From positions 1 through 49,070 of the forward strand of contig JAIEDQ010000040.1 in the NCBI GenBank assembly GCA_029067895.1: 49,070 nucleotides of DNA. Direction: 5' to 3'. The DNA comes from Oscillospiraceae bacterium. GTDB taxonomy: Bacteria > Bacillota > Clostridia > Oscillospirales > Ruminococcaceae. Shown piece after piece: positions 26,094-34,884 of the stretch. A program made the position numbers and the translations under genes. The notes under the pieces were generated by a model. It saw nothing but the letters and a program-made list of their open reading frames with translations, had not been told where the DNA came from and did not search any database. Each line of letters starts with the position of its first letter. Position 1 is the first letter of the stretch.

Positions 26094-26123
26094 AAATAAG
26101 GGTACCCGACGGTACCCTTATTT
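26094..26123 (+). terminator. Terminator of the SCIFF unit
   Basis: A perfect 13-bp stem, AAATAAGGGTACC (26094-26106) with GGTACCCTTATTT (26111-26123), loop CGAC. It shares the GGGTACC...GGTACCC core with the terminator at 16971. The symmetrical A/T ends would let it act on both strands. Confidence 0.85.
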
Positions 26124-26152
26124 AGTATTCGAGAAAAGGGGTATAACCGTTC

Positions 26153-27328
26153 ATGATAAAATTTCTGACGAAAACCTTTGTTAAGGACAGTGAAAATGTG
26201 TCCGACAAAAATGTAAGGCAAAGCTACAGCGTGCTTGGAGGCGTGCTTGGAGCAATATGCAATCTGTTCCTGTTCGGGCTGAAGCTTGCTGTGGGTACGC
26301 TCATGAACAGCATTGCAGTCACCTCGGACGCGTTCAATAACCTATCCGACATGGGAAGCTGCCTTGTGGCGATAATCGGCGCGAAGATGTCCACCCGTCA
26401 GCCCGACCGCGAGCACCCTTTCGGTCACGGCAGGATAGAGTACATTTCCTCGCTGATAGTTTCATTTATCATTCTGCTTGTTGGCTTCGAGCTTTTCAAG
26501 GGAAGCATTGAGAAAATCGCAAATCCCGAAGAGGTTATTTTCAGTCTGCCCATGATAATAATTCTTGCGGCGTCGGTGCTTGTCAAGCTTTGGATGTACT
26601 TCTGCTACAGCTTTATCGCGAAAAAAATAAATTCCACTGTTATGAAAGCCACTGCCCGCGACAGCATAAACGACGTTATTTCCACAAGCGCGGTGGTTGC
26701 GGCTACCGTTGTAGGAAGCTTTCTGCCGTTCCAGATCGACGGCTTTGTAGGTATTGTCGTTGCGGCTTATATCGTTTACGGCGGCTATAATCTTGCCAAG
26801 GAGACTATCGACCTGCTGCTGGGTACTCCGCCCTCCCGTGAGACTATTGACACCCTTAGCGGGATAATCATGTCCCGCGACGAGATAGTCGGCATACACG
26901 ACCTTATGGTACACGACTACGGTCCGGGAAGAGTTTTCGCTTCGGTACACGCGGAAGTCCCCGACGATTCGGATATGGTGCATATCCATGAGATAATCGA
27001 CGACGTGGAGCGGCAGGTATTTGCCGAAATGGGTATCCAAATTGTTATTCACACCGACCCCATAACCGTCAACAACGAGTATGTGGACGGTCTTAAAGCC
27101 ATGGTTCTGGAGTGCGCAAGAGAGGTATTTCCCCACTGCAATATTCACGATTTCAGAATTACCGACGGTGAAAACCGCATAAATCTTATCTTTGACCTTG
27201 TTCTCACCGATGCGGGCTCACCCTCCGAGCGGGACGGGATTGTGACCAAAATCAAGCAGAATATCCGAAACAGGGACGAACGGTTCAACACCGTTATTAC
27301 AGTGGAAGAGGACTACAGTGGACGGTAA
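26153..27328 (+). CDS. Cation diffusion facilitator family transporter
   Basis: 391 residues; AAGGGG ten bases upstream. Six membrane helices in the first 230 residues with the CDF metal-site patterns: TSDAFNNLSDMGS in helix 2, HPFGHGRIEY after helix 2, and ARDSINDVISTS in helix 5. The C-terminal cytoplasmic dimerisation domain (about 235-385) has HDLMVHDYGPGRVFASVHAEVP. CDF proteins export zinc, iron, manganese or related ions by antiport. Metal specificity is not decidable by eye. Its last 11 bases overlap the next gene. Confidence 0.95.
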   Translation: MIKFLTKTFVKDSENVSDKNVRQSYSVLGGVLGAICNLFLFGLKLAVGTLMNSIAVTSDAFNNLSDMGSCLVAIIGAKMSTRQPDREHPFGHGRIEYISSLIVSFIILLVGFELFKGSIEKIANPEEVIFSLPMIIILAASVLVKLWMYFCYSFIAKKINSTVMKATARDSINDVISTSAVVAATVVGSFLPFQIDGFVGIVVAAYIVYGGYNLAKETIDLLLGTPPSRETIDTLSGIIMSRDEIVGIHDLMVHDYGPGRVFASVHAEVPDDSDMVHIHEIIDDVERQVFAEMGIQIVIHTDPITVNNEYVDGLKAMVLECAREVFPHCNIHDFRITDGENRINLIFDLVLTDAGSPSERDGIVTKIKQNIRNRDERFNTVITVEEDYSGR

Positions 27329-28055
27329 CGGTATAAGAGTGCTTGTCTGCGGCGGCAGGGAAGTGCGGTGGGTGCTGACGCGGAAAAAGGTCAGGAACGT
27401 AAATCTGCGGGTAAAGCCCGACGGAATAGTTTACATCAGCGCAAACACACGTGTGCCCGTGAAGTTTATCGAGGACTTTATCAGGGAAAAATCGGATTTT
27501 ATCTTCTCCGCTCTGGAGGGGTTTTCCAAACGAGAGAACGTTCCCGTGCTGCCGAAGTCCTCGGAGGGCTATCAAAGTGGCGATACTTTTTGTTATTTTG
27601 GAAAATATTATACTTTGCGTATAGATATTGACGAGGACATATCCTATGCGGCGCAGGAAAGCGTTTCTGTCGATGAAGATAAAATCGTTGTCACTGTGCG
27701 GTACGGGAACAGGGTAGGAAAAGTGCTGGAAAAATTCTACGCCGAGGAGACCCGAAAGCTGTTTGAGACCCTTAACAGGCGCACACGGCTGATGTTTAGT
27801 GTGAAAGGCTATGACGTTAAGCAAGCCGACTTGCAGATACGGGAAATGAGTTCCCGCTGGGGGAGCTGTCACATCTCCGAGGGGAAGATCGTGATGAACA
27901 GCAGGCTTGCGCTGTATCCCGAAATATGTGCGGCGTATGTGTTTGTCCACGAGTACGCCCACTTTGTCGTGCCGAACCACAGCGCGGCGTTCTGGGCGGT
28001 GGTAGGCGATATTATGCCCGACTATAAGGTCTGCAAGGACATTCTTAAGAAATAA
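27318..28055 (+). CDS. YgjP/DUF45-type putative zinc metallopeptidase
   Basis: 245 residues from GTG 27318, with GGAAGAGGA upstream inside the end of the CDF gene (11-nt overlap). Family features are the N-terminal RRKVRNVNLRVKPDG-like strand set, MSSRWGSCHISEGKIVMNSRLALYP, and the zinc motif HEYAHFVVPNHSAAFW (HExxH plus a distal His). YgjP-like proteins are soluble, related to SprT and WSS1 peptidases; some sit beside restriction or repair genes. Here it is coupled to a metal exporter. Substrate unknown. Confidence 0.88.
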   Translation: MDGNGIRVLVCGGREVRWVLTRKKVRNVNLRVKPDGIVYISANTRVPVKFIEDFIREKSDFIFSALEGFSKRENVPVLPKSSEGYQSGDTFCYFGKYYTLRIDIDEDISYAAQESVSVDEDKIVVTVRYGNRVGKVLEKFYAEETRKLFETLNRRTRLMFSVKGYDVKQADLQIREMSSRWGSCHISEGKIVMNSRLALYPEICAAYVFVHEYAHFVVPNHSAAFWAVVGDIMPDYKVCKDILKK

Positions 28056-28113
28056 ATTTTCCCGAAGCTGTAAGATTTCTCACGAAATTTCGTCTTATAC
28101 AGTGAGGGAAATT
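28055..28113 (+). repeat. Imperfect nested inverted repeat between YgjP-like and lipoprotein genes
   Basis: AATTTTCCC (28055-28063) against GGGAAATT (28106-28113), CTGTAAGA against TCTTATACAG, and an inner perfect palindrome ACGAAATTTCGT (28082-28093). Possibly a weak terminator; no long T run. Confidence 0.4.
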
Positions 28114-28173
28114 ATGCTCTTGAAATATACAAAAAGTATTAACATTATTAATTTACACAAGGAGGAATTGAAA

Positions 28174-29001
28174 ATGAAGTCCAAGACCAAGTACATAGTC
28201 ATGTCAGTACTGCTGACCGCGGCGGTACTGCTTTCAGCCTGTTCAAAGGCGGAGGATACCGAAATTAACACGGTAGCATTTTCGGAACATTCAGATGCGG
28301 AAAATACCGAATTCTACGACGAGATCGGCAGCATAACGGGATACTATATGCGAAGCCACACCGACTATATTATTTTTGAAAACAGTTATACCTCCTTGCG
28401 TCCGGAAAGTCATATAGAAACATATTATGAACCCGTGATGATTCATTTTGCGGATGGCGAAGAGGGCGACGTTCCTATGGACAGCCTGAAAACGGGAGAC
28501 AAAATAGAGGTTGACATTGGATCAATTGCGGCATCATATCCCGGACAAGCCCGCATTTACGGGTTAAGGCTCGTTGAGGAGGGAGACGTTTCCAATATTG
28601 CCGACCAAGCGCTTTTAGAATTGGAGGGCTGCGGTATCCACGCAGTTATCGGCGAAAAGACGGACCAGCCGCCTGTAACGCGTCACAGCGGATATTTTGT
28701 GCGGACGGAGACGGGGTGCTTTCTTGTCCCCGCGGAAAAATACGGTTTGCTTTCGGGAATTGACCTTTTGAAGATACACCCCGCTTCCGATGCGGAGGCT
28801 GCGGGCATTGATGTAAGCGAAGTGTCCCTTGACGGCTTTAAAACGGGGGACAGGATTTGGGTCGATGTAATGCTTGTGCAGGAGCTGTACCCGCCGATAT
28901 CTCCCATTTACGGAGCGGCTCTTATCGAAAATGGGGATATTTCCGATATCGACCAGTCTGTTATCTCAAAGCTTGAAGAGCTGGGCTATACCGTTGTGTA
29001 A
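28174..29001 (+). CDS. Lipoprotein with two tandem copies of an OB-like module
   Basis: 275 residues from the ATG at 28174 after AAGGAGGAA. The signal MKSKTKYIVMSVLLTAAVLLSAC ends in lipobox LSAC with Cys23, so the mature protein is surface-anchored. Two homologous halves follow: SITGYYMR...LKTGDKIEV...YPGQARIYGLRLVEEGDVSNI (about 50-160) and HSGYFVR...FKTGDRIWV...YPPISPIYGAALIENGDISDI (about 175-270). The repeated pattern GYx-R, TGDxI-V, YP..(x)IYG, E-GD-S-I is consistent with small beta-barrel modules. Family unknown; similar architecture occurs in DUF3221-like lipoproteins, but I cannot confirm that. Confidence 0.82.
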   Translation: MKSKTKYIVMSVLLTAAVLLSACSKAEDTEINTVAFSEHSDAENTEFYDEIGSITGYYMRSHTDYIIFENSYTSLRPESHIETYYEPVMIHFADGEEGDVPMDSLKTGDKIEVDIGSIAASYPGQARIYGLRLVEEGDVSNIADQALLELEGCGIHAVIGEKTDQPPVTRHSGYFVRTETGCFLVPAEKYGLLSGIDLLKIHPASDAEAAGIDVSEVSLDGFKTGDRIWVDVMLVQELYPPISPIYGAALIENGDISDIDQSVISKLEELGYTVV

Positions 29002-29024
29002 GTTCCATATACTGTAAAAATATA

Positions 29025-29072
29025 CCGTGGGATTTTGAAATGTATCGGACAAAATATTTCAAAATCCCGCGG
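29025..29072 (+). terminator. Strong hairpin after the duplicated-domain lipoprotein
   Basis: CCGTGGGATTTTGAAAT (29025-29041) pairs with ATTTCAAAATCCCGCGG (29056-29072) over 17 positions with one G-U pair; 14-nt loop. The following CTTTCCTT is only moderately T-rich. Confidence 0.65.
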
Positions 29073-29127
29073 CTTTCCTTAAAAAATAACAATTTTTTTA
29101 ACATTTTGGAATTTTTTCTAAAAACTC

Positions 29128-29156
29128 TTGCAAATTGCAGGGAAATGGTGTATACT
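29128..29156 (+). promoter_or_regulatory. Promoter of gdhA
   Basis: TTGCAA (29128-29133), 17-nt spacer, TATACT (29151-29156). The leader of about 70 nt contains a small GCGGA/TCCGC hairpin. Confidence 0.75.
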
Positions 29157-29228
29157 TATTTTTATAGTGATAAAGCGGAGAGGTATCCGCAAAGTATTAA
29201 ATTTGGAAACTATACAAGGAGGATTTAA

Positions 29229-30590
<1,362 letters not shown>

Positions 30591-30625
30591 TTGCCTGACC
30601 CGCAATTGAAATAATCCCAAAAGCA

Positions 30626-30674
30626 AGAGGATAGAACGGTTTGCTGCAAAAGCGGAAAACTGCTTCTATCCTCT
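30626..30674 (+). repeat. AGAGGATAGAA inverted repeat
   Basis: AGAGGATAGAA (30626-30636) and TTCTATCCTCT (30664-30674) are perfect 11-nt arms around 27 nt. Same core as the long hairpin at 24344-24396. It lies between gdhA and the next gene and may limit read-through. Confidence 0.6.
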
Positions 30675-30703
30675 AATCGCTGTTTGGAAAAGGAGATAAT
30701 GTG

Positions 30704-31363
30704 ATGTCAAAAAAGGAGACTGCAAAAAGATACATATTATTCATAGTCAGCCTGTTTTTCTCCGCGCTGGGAGTAGCCTTTACAAAGCGGGGAGAGCTGG
30801 GAGTGTCCCCCATATCCTCGGTGGCGAACGTTCTGAGCTGCAAGTTCGACGCGCTTTCGCTGGGAACATGGCTCATCATCTGGAACTGCGTTCTTATCGC
30901 GGGACAGATAATAATTCTCCGAAAAAAGTTTCAGCCGATACAGCTTCTGCAAGTGCCGCTGTCCTTTCTGTTCGGCTGGTTCACCGATCTGGGAATGATG
31001 ATAGTTTCCCATATTCCCGCGGAGGTCTACGGCGTGCGGCTTGCCATGGTCATTATCGGGATAGTTATTCTTGCTTTCGGTATTGCGCTTTCGGTTATCG
31101 CAAACGTTATAATGAACTCGGGAGAAGCCTTTGTAAAAGCGATATCGGATACAATTCACAAGGAGTTCGGAAATGTCAAGATAGTGTTTGATATTTCCTG
31201 CGTTGCGGCGGCTTTGATACTGTCGCTGATATTCTTTAACTTTACTATCGTGGGAACGAGAGAGGGTACGGTCATCTCCGCTTTTCTTACGGGAGTAGTT
31301 GTAAAATTTTTCTGTAAGAGGCTTAGCAGTCCCGTGAACGCTTTGCTTTCCGATAAGGTTTAA
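30704..31363 (+). CDS. YczE/YitT-like integral membrane protein
   Basis: 219 residues from ATG 30704 (AAGGAG eight bases upstream); the GTG three bases before is a less suitable start. Five or six membrane helices with the YczE/DUF6198-type pattern: FSALGVAFTKRGELGVSPISSVANVLS near the N-terminus, GTWLIIWNC, and FLFGWFTDLGMM. The role of this family is not defined; YczE is linked to lipopeptide production in Bacillus. It follows gdhA with an inverted repeat between. It ends at a bidirectional-looking hairpin shared with the convergent gene. Confidence 0.8.
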   Translation: MSKKETAKRYILFIVSLFFSALGVAFTKRGELGVSPISSVANVLSCKFDALSLGTWLIIWNCVLIAGQIIILRKKFQPIQLLQVPLSFLFGWFTDLGMMIVSHIPAEVYGVRLAMVIIGIVILAFGIALSVIANVIMNSGEAFVKAISDTIHKEFGNVKIVFDISCVAAALILSLIFFNFTIVGTREGTVISAFLTGVVVKFFCKRLSSPVNALLSDKV

Positions 31364-31364
31364 T

Positions 31365-31390
31365 AAAAAAGGGCGGATACCGTATCCGCC
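31365..31390 (-). terminator. Terminator for the minus-strand PstS-like unit
   Basis: GGCGGATA (31372-31379) pairs with TATCCGCC (31383-31390). Read on the minus strand the hairpin is followed by CTTTTTTATT, so it ends leftward transcripts. It abuts repeat copy 2. Confidence 0.8.
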
Positions 31391-31468
31391 TCCTTGAGGG
31401 GGCATCAGCAAAAATAATGTTCTGAACATCTTACAGTGGGGGTGACTCAGCCCGCGGGGGCTCCCCGC
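31389..31468. repeat. Multi-hairpin intergenic repeat, copy 2
   Basis: Contains CCTTGAGGGGGCA, the palindrome ATGTTCTGAACAT followed by CTTAC (31417-31434), and GCCCGCGGGGGCTCCCCGC (31450-31468), as in 23053-23153, but without the CTTGCAC hairpin. Its right end runs into the last codons and stop of the PstS-like gene. Confidence 0.75.
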
Positions 31469-32415
31469 AGTCTTACATACCCGCTTTTGTCCACGATATC
31501 CTGTCCCTCCTCGGAGAGTATCCAGTCAATGAATATCCGAACGTTGGGGTTGGTGTCGTCCTTGCGGCAGACCGCGTAGAAATTGCTTACAATAGGATAG
31601 CTTCCGTTTGAAACGTTCTCCTTGTCGGGGCAGACCCCGTTCAGGGAGAGCATTTTTATTTTTCCGTTTTCCGCAAGGTCGGAAACATAGTATCTGAACG
31701 AGTATCCGATAGACCTGCCCAGAAATCCAAACGGACTTTTTTTCATCTCCCTGCCGTCCATAAAGGACAGCATTGCGGTCTGACTTCCGCTGCCCGCGTT
31801 TCGCGTGACCGTATCCACGGGATAATTGTCGCCGCCAACCTCCGACCAGCTTCTGAAGTCTCCCGCGTAAAGCCCCCTGACCTGCTCGACGGTAAGGCTG
31901 TCCACTGGGTTGTCCTTGTTCATGATAAAGACAAAGGCTTCGCAGCCTATGGGTATCAGTTCAAGCTCCACGCCCTGTTTCTCGGCGTAGGCAAGCTGTT
32001 CCGCTGAGGGCTGTGCGCAGAAAACTATGTCGGCAGTACCGTCTGCAATCGCTTTATAGGCTCCTCTGGTGTTGCTGAACCGAAGTTTGCTGTCGGAAGC
32101 AAAATCCTTGCCGTCAAAGGAAACGCTTTCCTTGGGGTACACAGCGTTCACAAACGCGGAGAATACAGGGTACAGAGCCGCCGCGCCGTCCACAACGGGC
32201 AGGTCGCCCGACAGGGTGAGAGAGCTTTCCGTAACTGCTATCTTGGAATTTTCATCAAAGGGCAGGTACTCGTCAAGCTCGATTGACTTTGCCTGCATAT
32301 CCTCGCTTGCGTAGTTTATAAAACGCTTTGTGACCGCGTTCCATACGGCGGCGTCAAAAGCCGCGAAGCAGGCGGCAAGCAGGAAGATCGCCGATAATTG
32401 TCTGAACAGCTTCAT
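31447..32415 (-). CDS. PstS-like substrate-binding protein (PBP superfamily)
   Basis: 322 residues from the ATG at 32413-32415 with GGAGG seven bases upstream. A hydrophobic N-terminal signal or anchor (about 5-25, no lipobox Cys at a suitable place) is followed by a type-2 periplasmic-binding-like fold with PVVDGAAALYPVFSAF, the anion-loop region TRNAGSGSQTAMLSF and PIVSNFYAVC. This resembles phosphate-binding PstS proteins, but no pstC, pstA, pstB or phoU gene is present. Instead two very small membrane proteins precede it. The last ten or so codons (RLRGAPAG and stop) are written in the intergenic repeat copy 2, so the C-terminus may have been remodelled. Phosphate as ligand is plausible but unproven. 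Confidence 0.82.
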   Translation of the reverse strand: MKLFRQLSAIFLLAACFAAFDAAVWNAVTKRFINYASEDMQAKSIELDEYLPFDENSKIAVTESSLTLSGDLPVVDGAAALYPVFSAFVNAVYPKESVSFDGKDFASDSKLRFSNTRGAYKAIADGTADIVFCAQPSAEQLAYAEKQGVELELIPIGCEAFVFIMNKDNPVDSLTVEQVRGLYAGDFRSWSEVGGDNYPVDTVTRNAGSGSQTAMLSFMDGREMKKSPFGFLGRSIGYSFRYYVSDLAENGKIKMLSLNGVCPDKENVSNGSYPIVSNFYAVCRKDDTNPNVRIFIDWILSEEGQDIVDKSGYVRLRGAPAG

Positions 32416-32418
32416 GCT

Positions 32419-32556
32419 TTACCTCCAGTTGGCGATGTAGGAAATTATGGAGCAGTCCGAAAAAAGCGCGACCGTGTACAGTATCAAAGCCAGCGTGGAG
32501 ACCGTCCCGACGGCGGTTATTGCAGTCAGTATTCTTTTGAAAAGCTTGTCGTTCAT
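32419..32556 (-). CDS. 45-residue single-pass membrane protein
   Basis: Starts MNDKLFKRILTAITAVGTV and ends YIANWR; ATG at 32554-32556 with AGGAAG six bases upstream. One membrane helix (about 9-32) and a single Cys. Its stop lies three bases before the PstS-like ATG, whose ribosome site overlaps the end of this gene, so translation is coupled. No known family. Confidence 0.7.
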   Translation of the reverse strand: MNDKLFKRILTAITAVGTVSTLALILYTVALFSDCSIISYIANWR

Positions 32557-32568
32557 TTCCGCACTTCC

Positions 32569-32784
32569 TTACATATGTGACAATCCGATCAAAAACAGGA
32601 TTATAATTGTTATCAGCGCACCGTTTATCACTGCCGCAGTAATAGCGGAAGCGATCATCATACGCCTTTTCTTTCTGCGCTCCTCGGTGTTCTCCTTGGG
32701 AGTGCGGCAGTACTTTACGATGGATATGACGAACCACACAAGCGCGGCAAGCGGCGTTGCAAATAATATATCAAACAGAAACAA
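32569..32784 (-). CDS. 71-residue two-helix membrane protein
   Basis: TTG start at 32784 with AAAGGAG eight bases upstream. Two helices (about 4-24 and 42-68) are separated by a strongly charged loop PKENTEERRKKRR. It precedes the 45-residue gene by 12 nt. Together with the PstS-like protein it forms a compact three-gene unit; GH127 ends 51 nt upstream, so read-through from there is possible. No known family. Confidence 0.7.
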   Translation of the reverse strand: MFLFDILFATPLAALVWFVISIVKYCRTPKENTEERRKKRRMMIASAITAAVINGALITIIILFLIGLSHM

Positions 32785-32835
32785 TGCCTTTTCTCCTTTC
32801 CAAATTAAAGCTTTGCCGAGGGGACGCTGACATTT

Positions 32836-34758
32836 CTATCCTCTGTACGGCAGCCACACCCGCATCTGATTTTCACCGCGGTTTCCCCAAGTATAGTAGG
32901 GTACGGCGGTAAGGGTCTCGGCAGTAATTTTCGGCTTTTCAAAGCTGTACAGGCTGTCCGTTGGAGCAGTTCTGTACCCTTTTGCGGTAAGCGTTACCGC
33001 TCCGCCAAGCTCGGCTTTTGCTTCGCCTGCGGCAATCTCTCCGCTGTCGTCGAGAACAAGGGAAAGCACGTCTCCGCCGTTATCGACGCCCTCGAAGCAG
33101 TACACAAGCGCGCCCCGCTGTATTGCTGCGCAGCCCGTGTTTTCCGCAACCTTTGCAGAGGAGTACACAACCCTTGCTCTGTCGTCCAGAGCGATTTCAA
33201 GAACGTCCCCCTCGCTCAGGTCAACGTAAGCGTAGCCGCATTCTGTGCGGGGAGAAATTTTCTCTCCGTTAAGAGAAACAGCGGTACTCTCACTCCACGC
33301 GGGTATTCTTACCGCCGCAGTTCCGTTTCCCCGAACGGCTGTGTACTTCACCGTAAATCCGTAGGGGAAATCAGTTTCGCAGCGGAGCGTAAGTCCGAAA
33401 GAAAAATCAACTTCGCCCGAAGCGTAAAGATGACAGTACGCTGTGCGGTCTCCCTCGCCGTAGGCATATGTTCCGAACGCGGCGATCGTCCTTGCAACAT
33501 TGGGAGGACAGCAGGCGCAGACAAACCATTCGGGACGCTGAGGCTTGTCGTGCCAGTGAGTTGCGGCAATTCCCGAAACGCCCGGAATTACCTCCAGAGG
33601 ATTAACGTAGAAAAAGCGTTTGCCGTCAAGCTGCATTCCCGCAAGAACGGTGTTGTAGAACGCACGCTCCATAATGTCGCCGTATTTTCCGTCGGGACGG
33701 TCAGGGCAGGCTTCAAGCATTCTGGAAGCGAAAAACATCAGTCCGCAGGACGCGCAGGTCTCGGCGTAGGCGGTATCGTTGGGCAGGTCGTAGTCCACCG
33801 TGAACGCTTCGCCGATACCCGTGGAGCCTATGCCTCCCGTGATATACATACGCTTGTCGGCAATGCTGTTCCAGAGACGGCGGCAGGCTTCGAGAAGTTT
33901 ACCGTCGTCGGTCTCGGAGGCAAGGTCAGCCATTGCGGTATAGAGATAGACCGCGCGGACGCTGTGTCCCACCGCGTCGGACTGCTCGCGGACGGGCGCA
34001 AAGCTCTGCTGATAAGCGCCGTCCTCGGCATTGTTGCCCCAGACAGTCCAGTCGCGGAGAGCCTTTTCTCTTTTATAGAAATCGCCGCCGTTCTCGCCTC
34101 TTGCGTTGATGAAATGCTCCGCAAGCTCAAGGCAGTGCTTTTCGCCTGTTGCGCGGTACAGCTTAAGAAGCGCAAGCTCCACCTCGGGGTGACCGGGATA
34201 TCCCTCGTGCTTTTCGGTAATAAAATGCTTGTAGATATGCTCCATGTTTTTCAGCATGACTTTCAGCAGCTTGTCCTTGCCAGTTCCGTTATAGTAGGCA
34301 ACGGCGGCTTCCATGAAGTGCCCCGCGCAGTAAAGCTCGTGTCCCTCTAAAAGATTTTTCCAGCGCTTGTCTCTGTCCTTTATGGTGAAATATGTATTCA
34401 GATAGCCGTCTTCGTCCTGAGCGGCGGCGATGATGTCGATAAGGGAATCGGCGGTCTCTTCAAGCTTCGGGTCGTGCCAAACCGCAAGGGAGTAACCAAC
34501 CGCTTCAAGCCATTTCGCCGCGTCGCTGTCCTGAAAGACCATGCCGTAAAAGCCGTCGCCAACGTCCTCCCCGCGGAGAGCCGCAGCCGCGTTTATGAAA
34601 TTCTGCACCACATGACTTTTCTCCGCGCCCTCGGCTTTGTCGCACAGAACGTCGTACTGATAGGGAATGACGACTTCCCTGATAAGCTTCTGGTATCTGC
34701 TGATAAAGCCCTCCGAGGGTCTGTACTGCTTTATTGATATCTGCTTCTGAATTTTCAT
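32836..34758 (-). CDS. GH127 beta-L-arabinofuranosidase-like glycoside hydrolase
   Basis: 640 residues; GGGAGG upstream of the ATG. GH127 features are complete: an (alpha/alpha)6 barrel core with DSLIDIIAAAQDEDGYLNTY and HELYCAGHFMEAAVAYY, then the zinc and catalytic set E333-x-C335 (AYAETCASCGL) and C416-C417 (FVCACCPPN), matching the Glu/Cys/Cys/Cys site of Bifidobacterium HypBA1, in which one of the paired Cys is the nucleophile. Two beta domains follow. No signal peptide is visible, so it acts inside the cell on imported arabino-oligosaccharides. It has its own promoter and lies 126 nt after an AraC-type regulator gene. Confidence 0.95.
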   Translation of the reverse strand: MKIQKQISIKQYRPSEGFISRYQKLIREVVIPYQYDVLCDKAEGAEKSHVVQNFINAAAALRGEDVGDGFYGMVFQDSDAAKWLEAVGYSLAVWHDPKLEETADSLIDIIAAAQDEDGYLNTYFTIKDRDKRWKNLLEGHELYCAGHFMEAAVAYYNGTGKDKLLKVMLKNMEHIYKHFITEKHEGYPGHPEVELALLKLYRATGEKHCLELAEHFINARGENGGDFYKREKALRDWTVWGNNAEDGAYQQSFAPVREQSDAVGHSVRAVYLYTAMADLASETDDGKLLEACRRLWNSIADKRMYITGGIGSTGIGEAFTVDYDLPNDTAYAETCASCGLMFFASRMLEACPDRPDGKYGDIMERAFYNTVLAGMQLDGKRFFYVNPLEVIPGVSGIAATHWHDKPQRPEWFVCACCPPNVARTIAAFGTYAYGEGDRTAYCHLYASGEVDFSFGLTLRCETDFPYGFTVKYTAVRGNGTAAVRIPAWSESTAVSLNGEKISPRTECGYAYVDLSEGDVLEIALDDRARVVYSSAKVAENTGCAAIQRGALVYCFEGVDNGGDVLSLVLDDSGEIAAGEAKAELGGAVTLTAKGYRTAPTDSLYSFEKPKITAETLTAVPYYTWGNRGENQMRVWLPYRG

Positions 34759-34793
34759 GAAAATTACCTCCCGTTAAAAATTATCTGTCTTTA

Positions 34794-34821
34794 ATTGTAC
34801 CTCAAAGCACGGTATTTGCAA
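34794..34821 (-). promoter_or_regulatory. Promoter of the GH127 gene
   Basis: TTGCAA (34821-34816), 16-nt spacer, TACAAT (34799-34794). Confidence 0.65.
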
Positions 34822-34831
34822 TAGACTATAT

Positions 34832-34857
34832 TCGGAAGTATTTGTACAAAATTCCGA
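34832..34857. promoter_or_regulatory. Candidate activator site upstream of the GH127 promoter
   Basis: TCGGAA (34832-34837) and TTCCGA (34852-34857) flank the palindrome TTTGTACAAA (34841-34850). It ends 11 nt upstream of the -35 box, the usual place for AraC-type activators. Confidence 0.4.
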
Positions 34858-34884
34858 TTTGCCGCAAGTGCCGCCGATCGCAGT

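Noticed and set aside
31447-32415. High-affinity phosphate ABC transporter operon
   Set aside because: Only the binding protein is present; no permease, ATPase or phoU gene.
33430-34350. Plus-strand frame inside GH127
   Set aside because: GH127 active-site residues on the minus strand are intact; this is a shadow.
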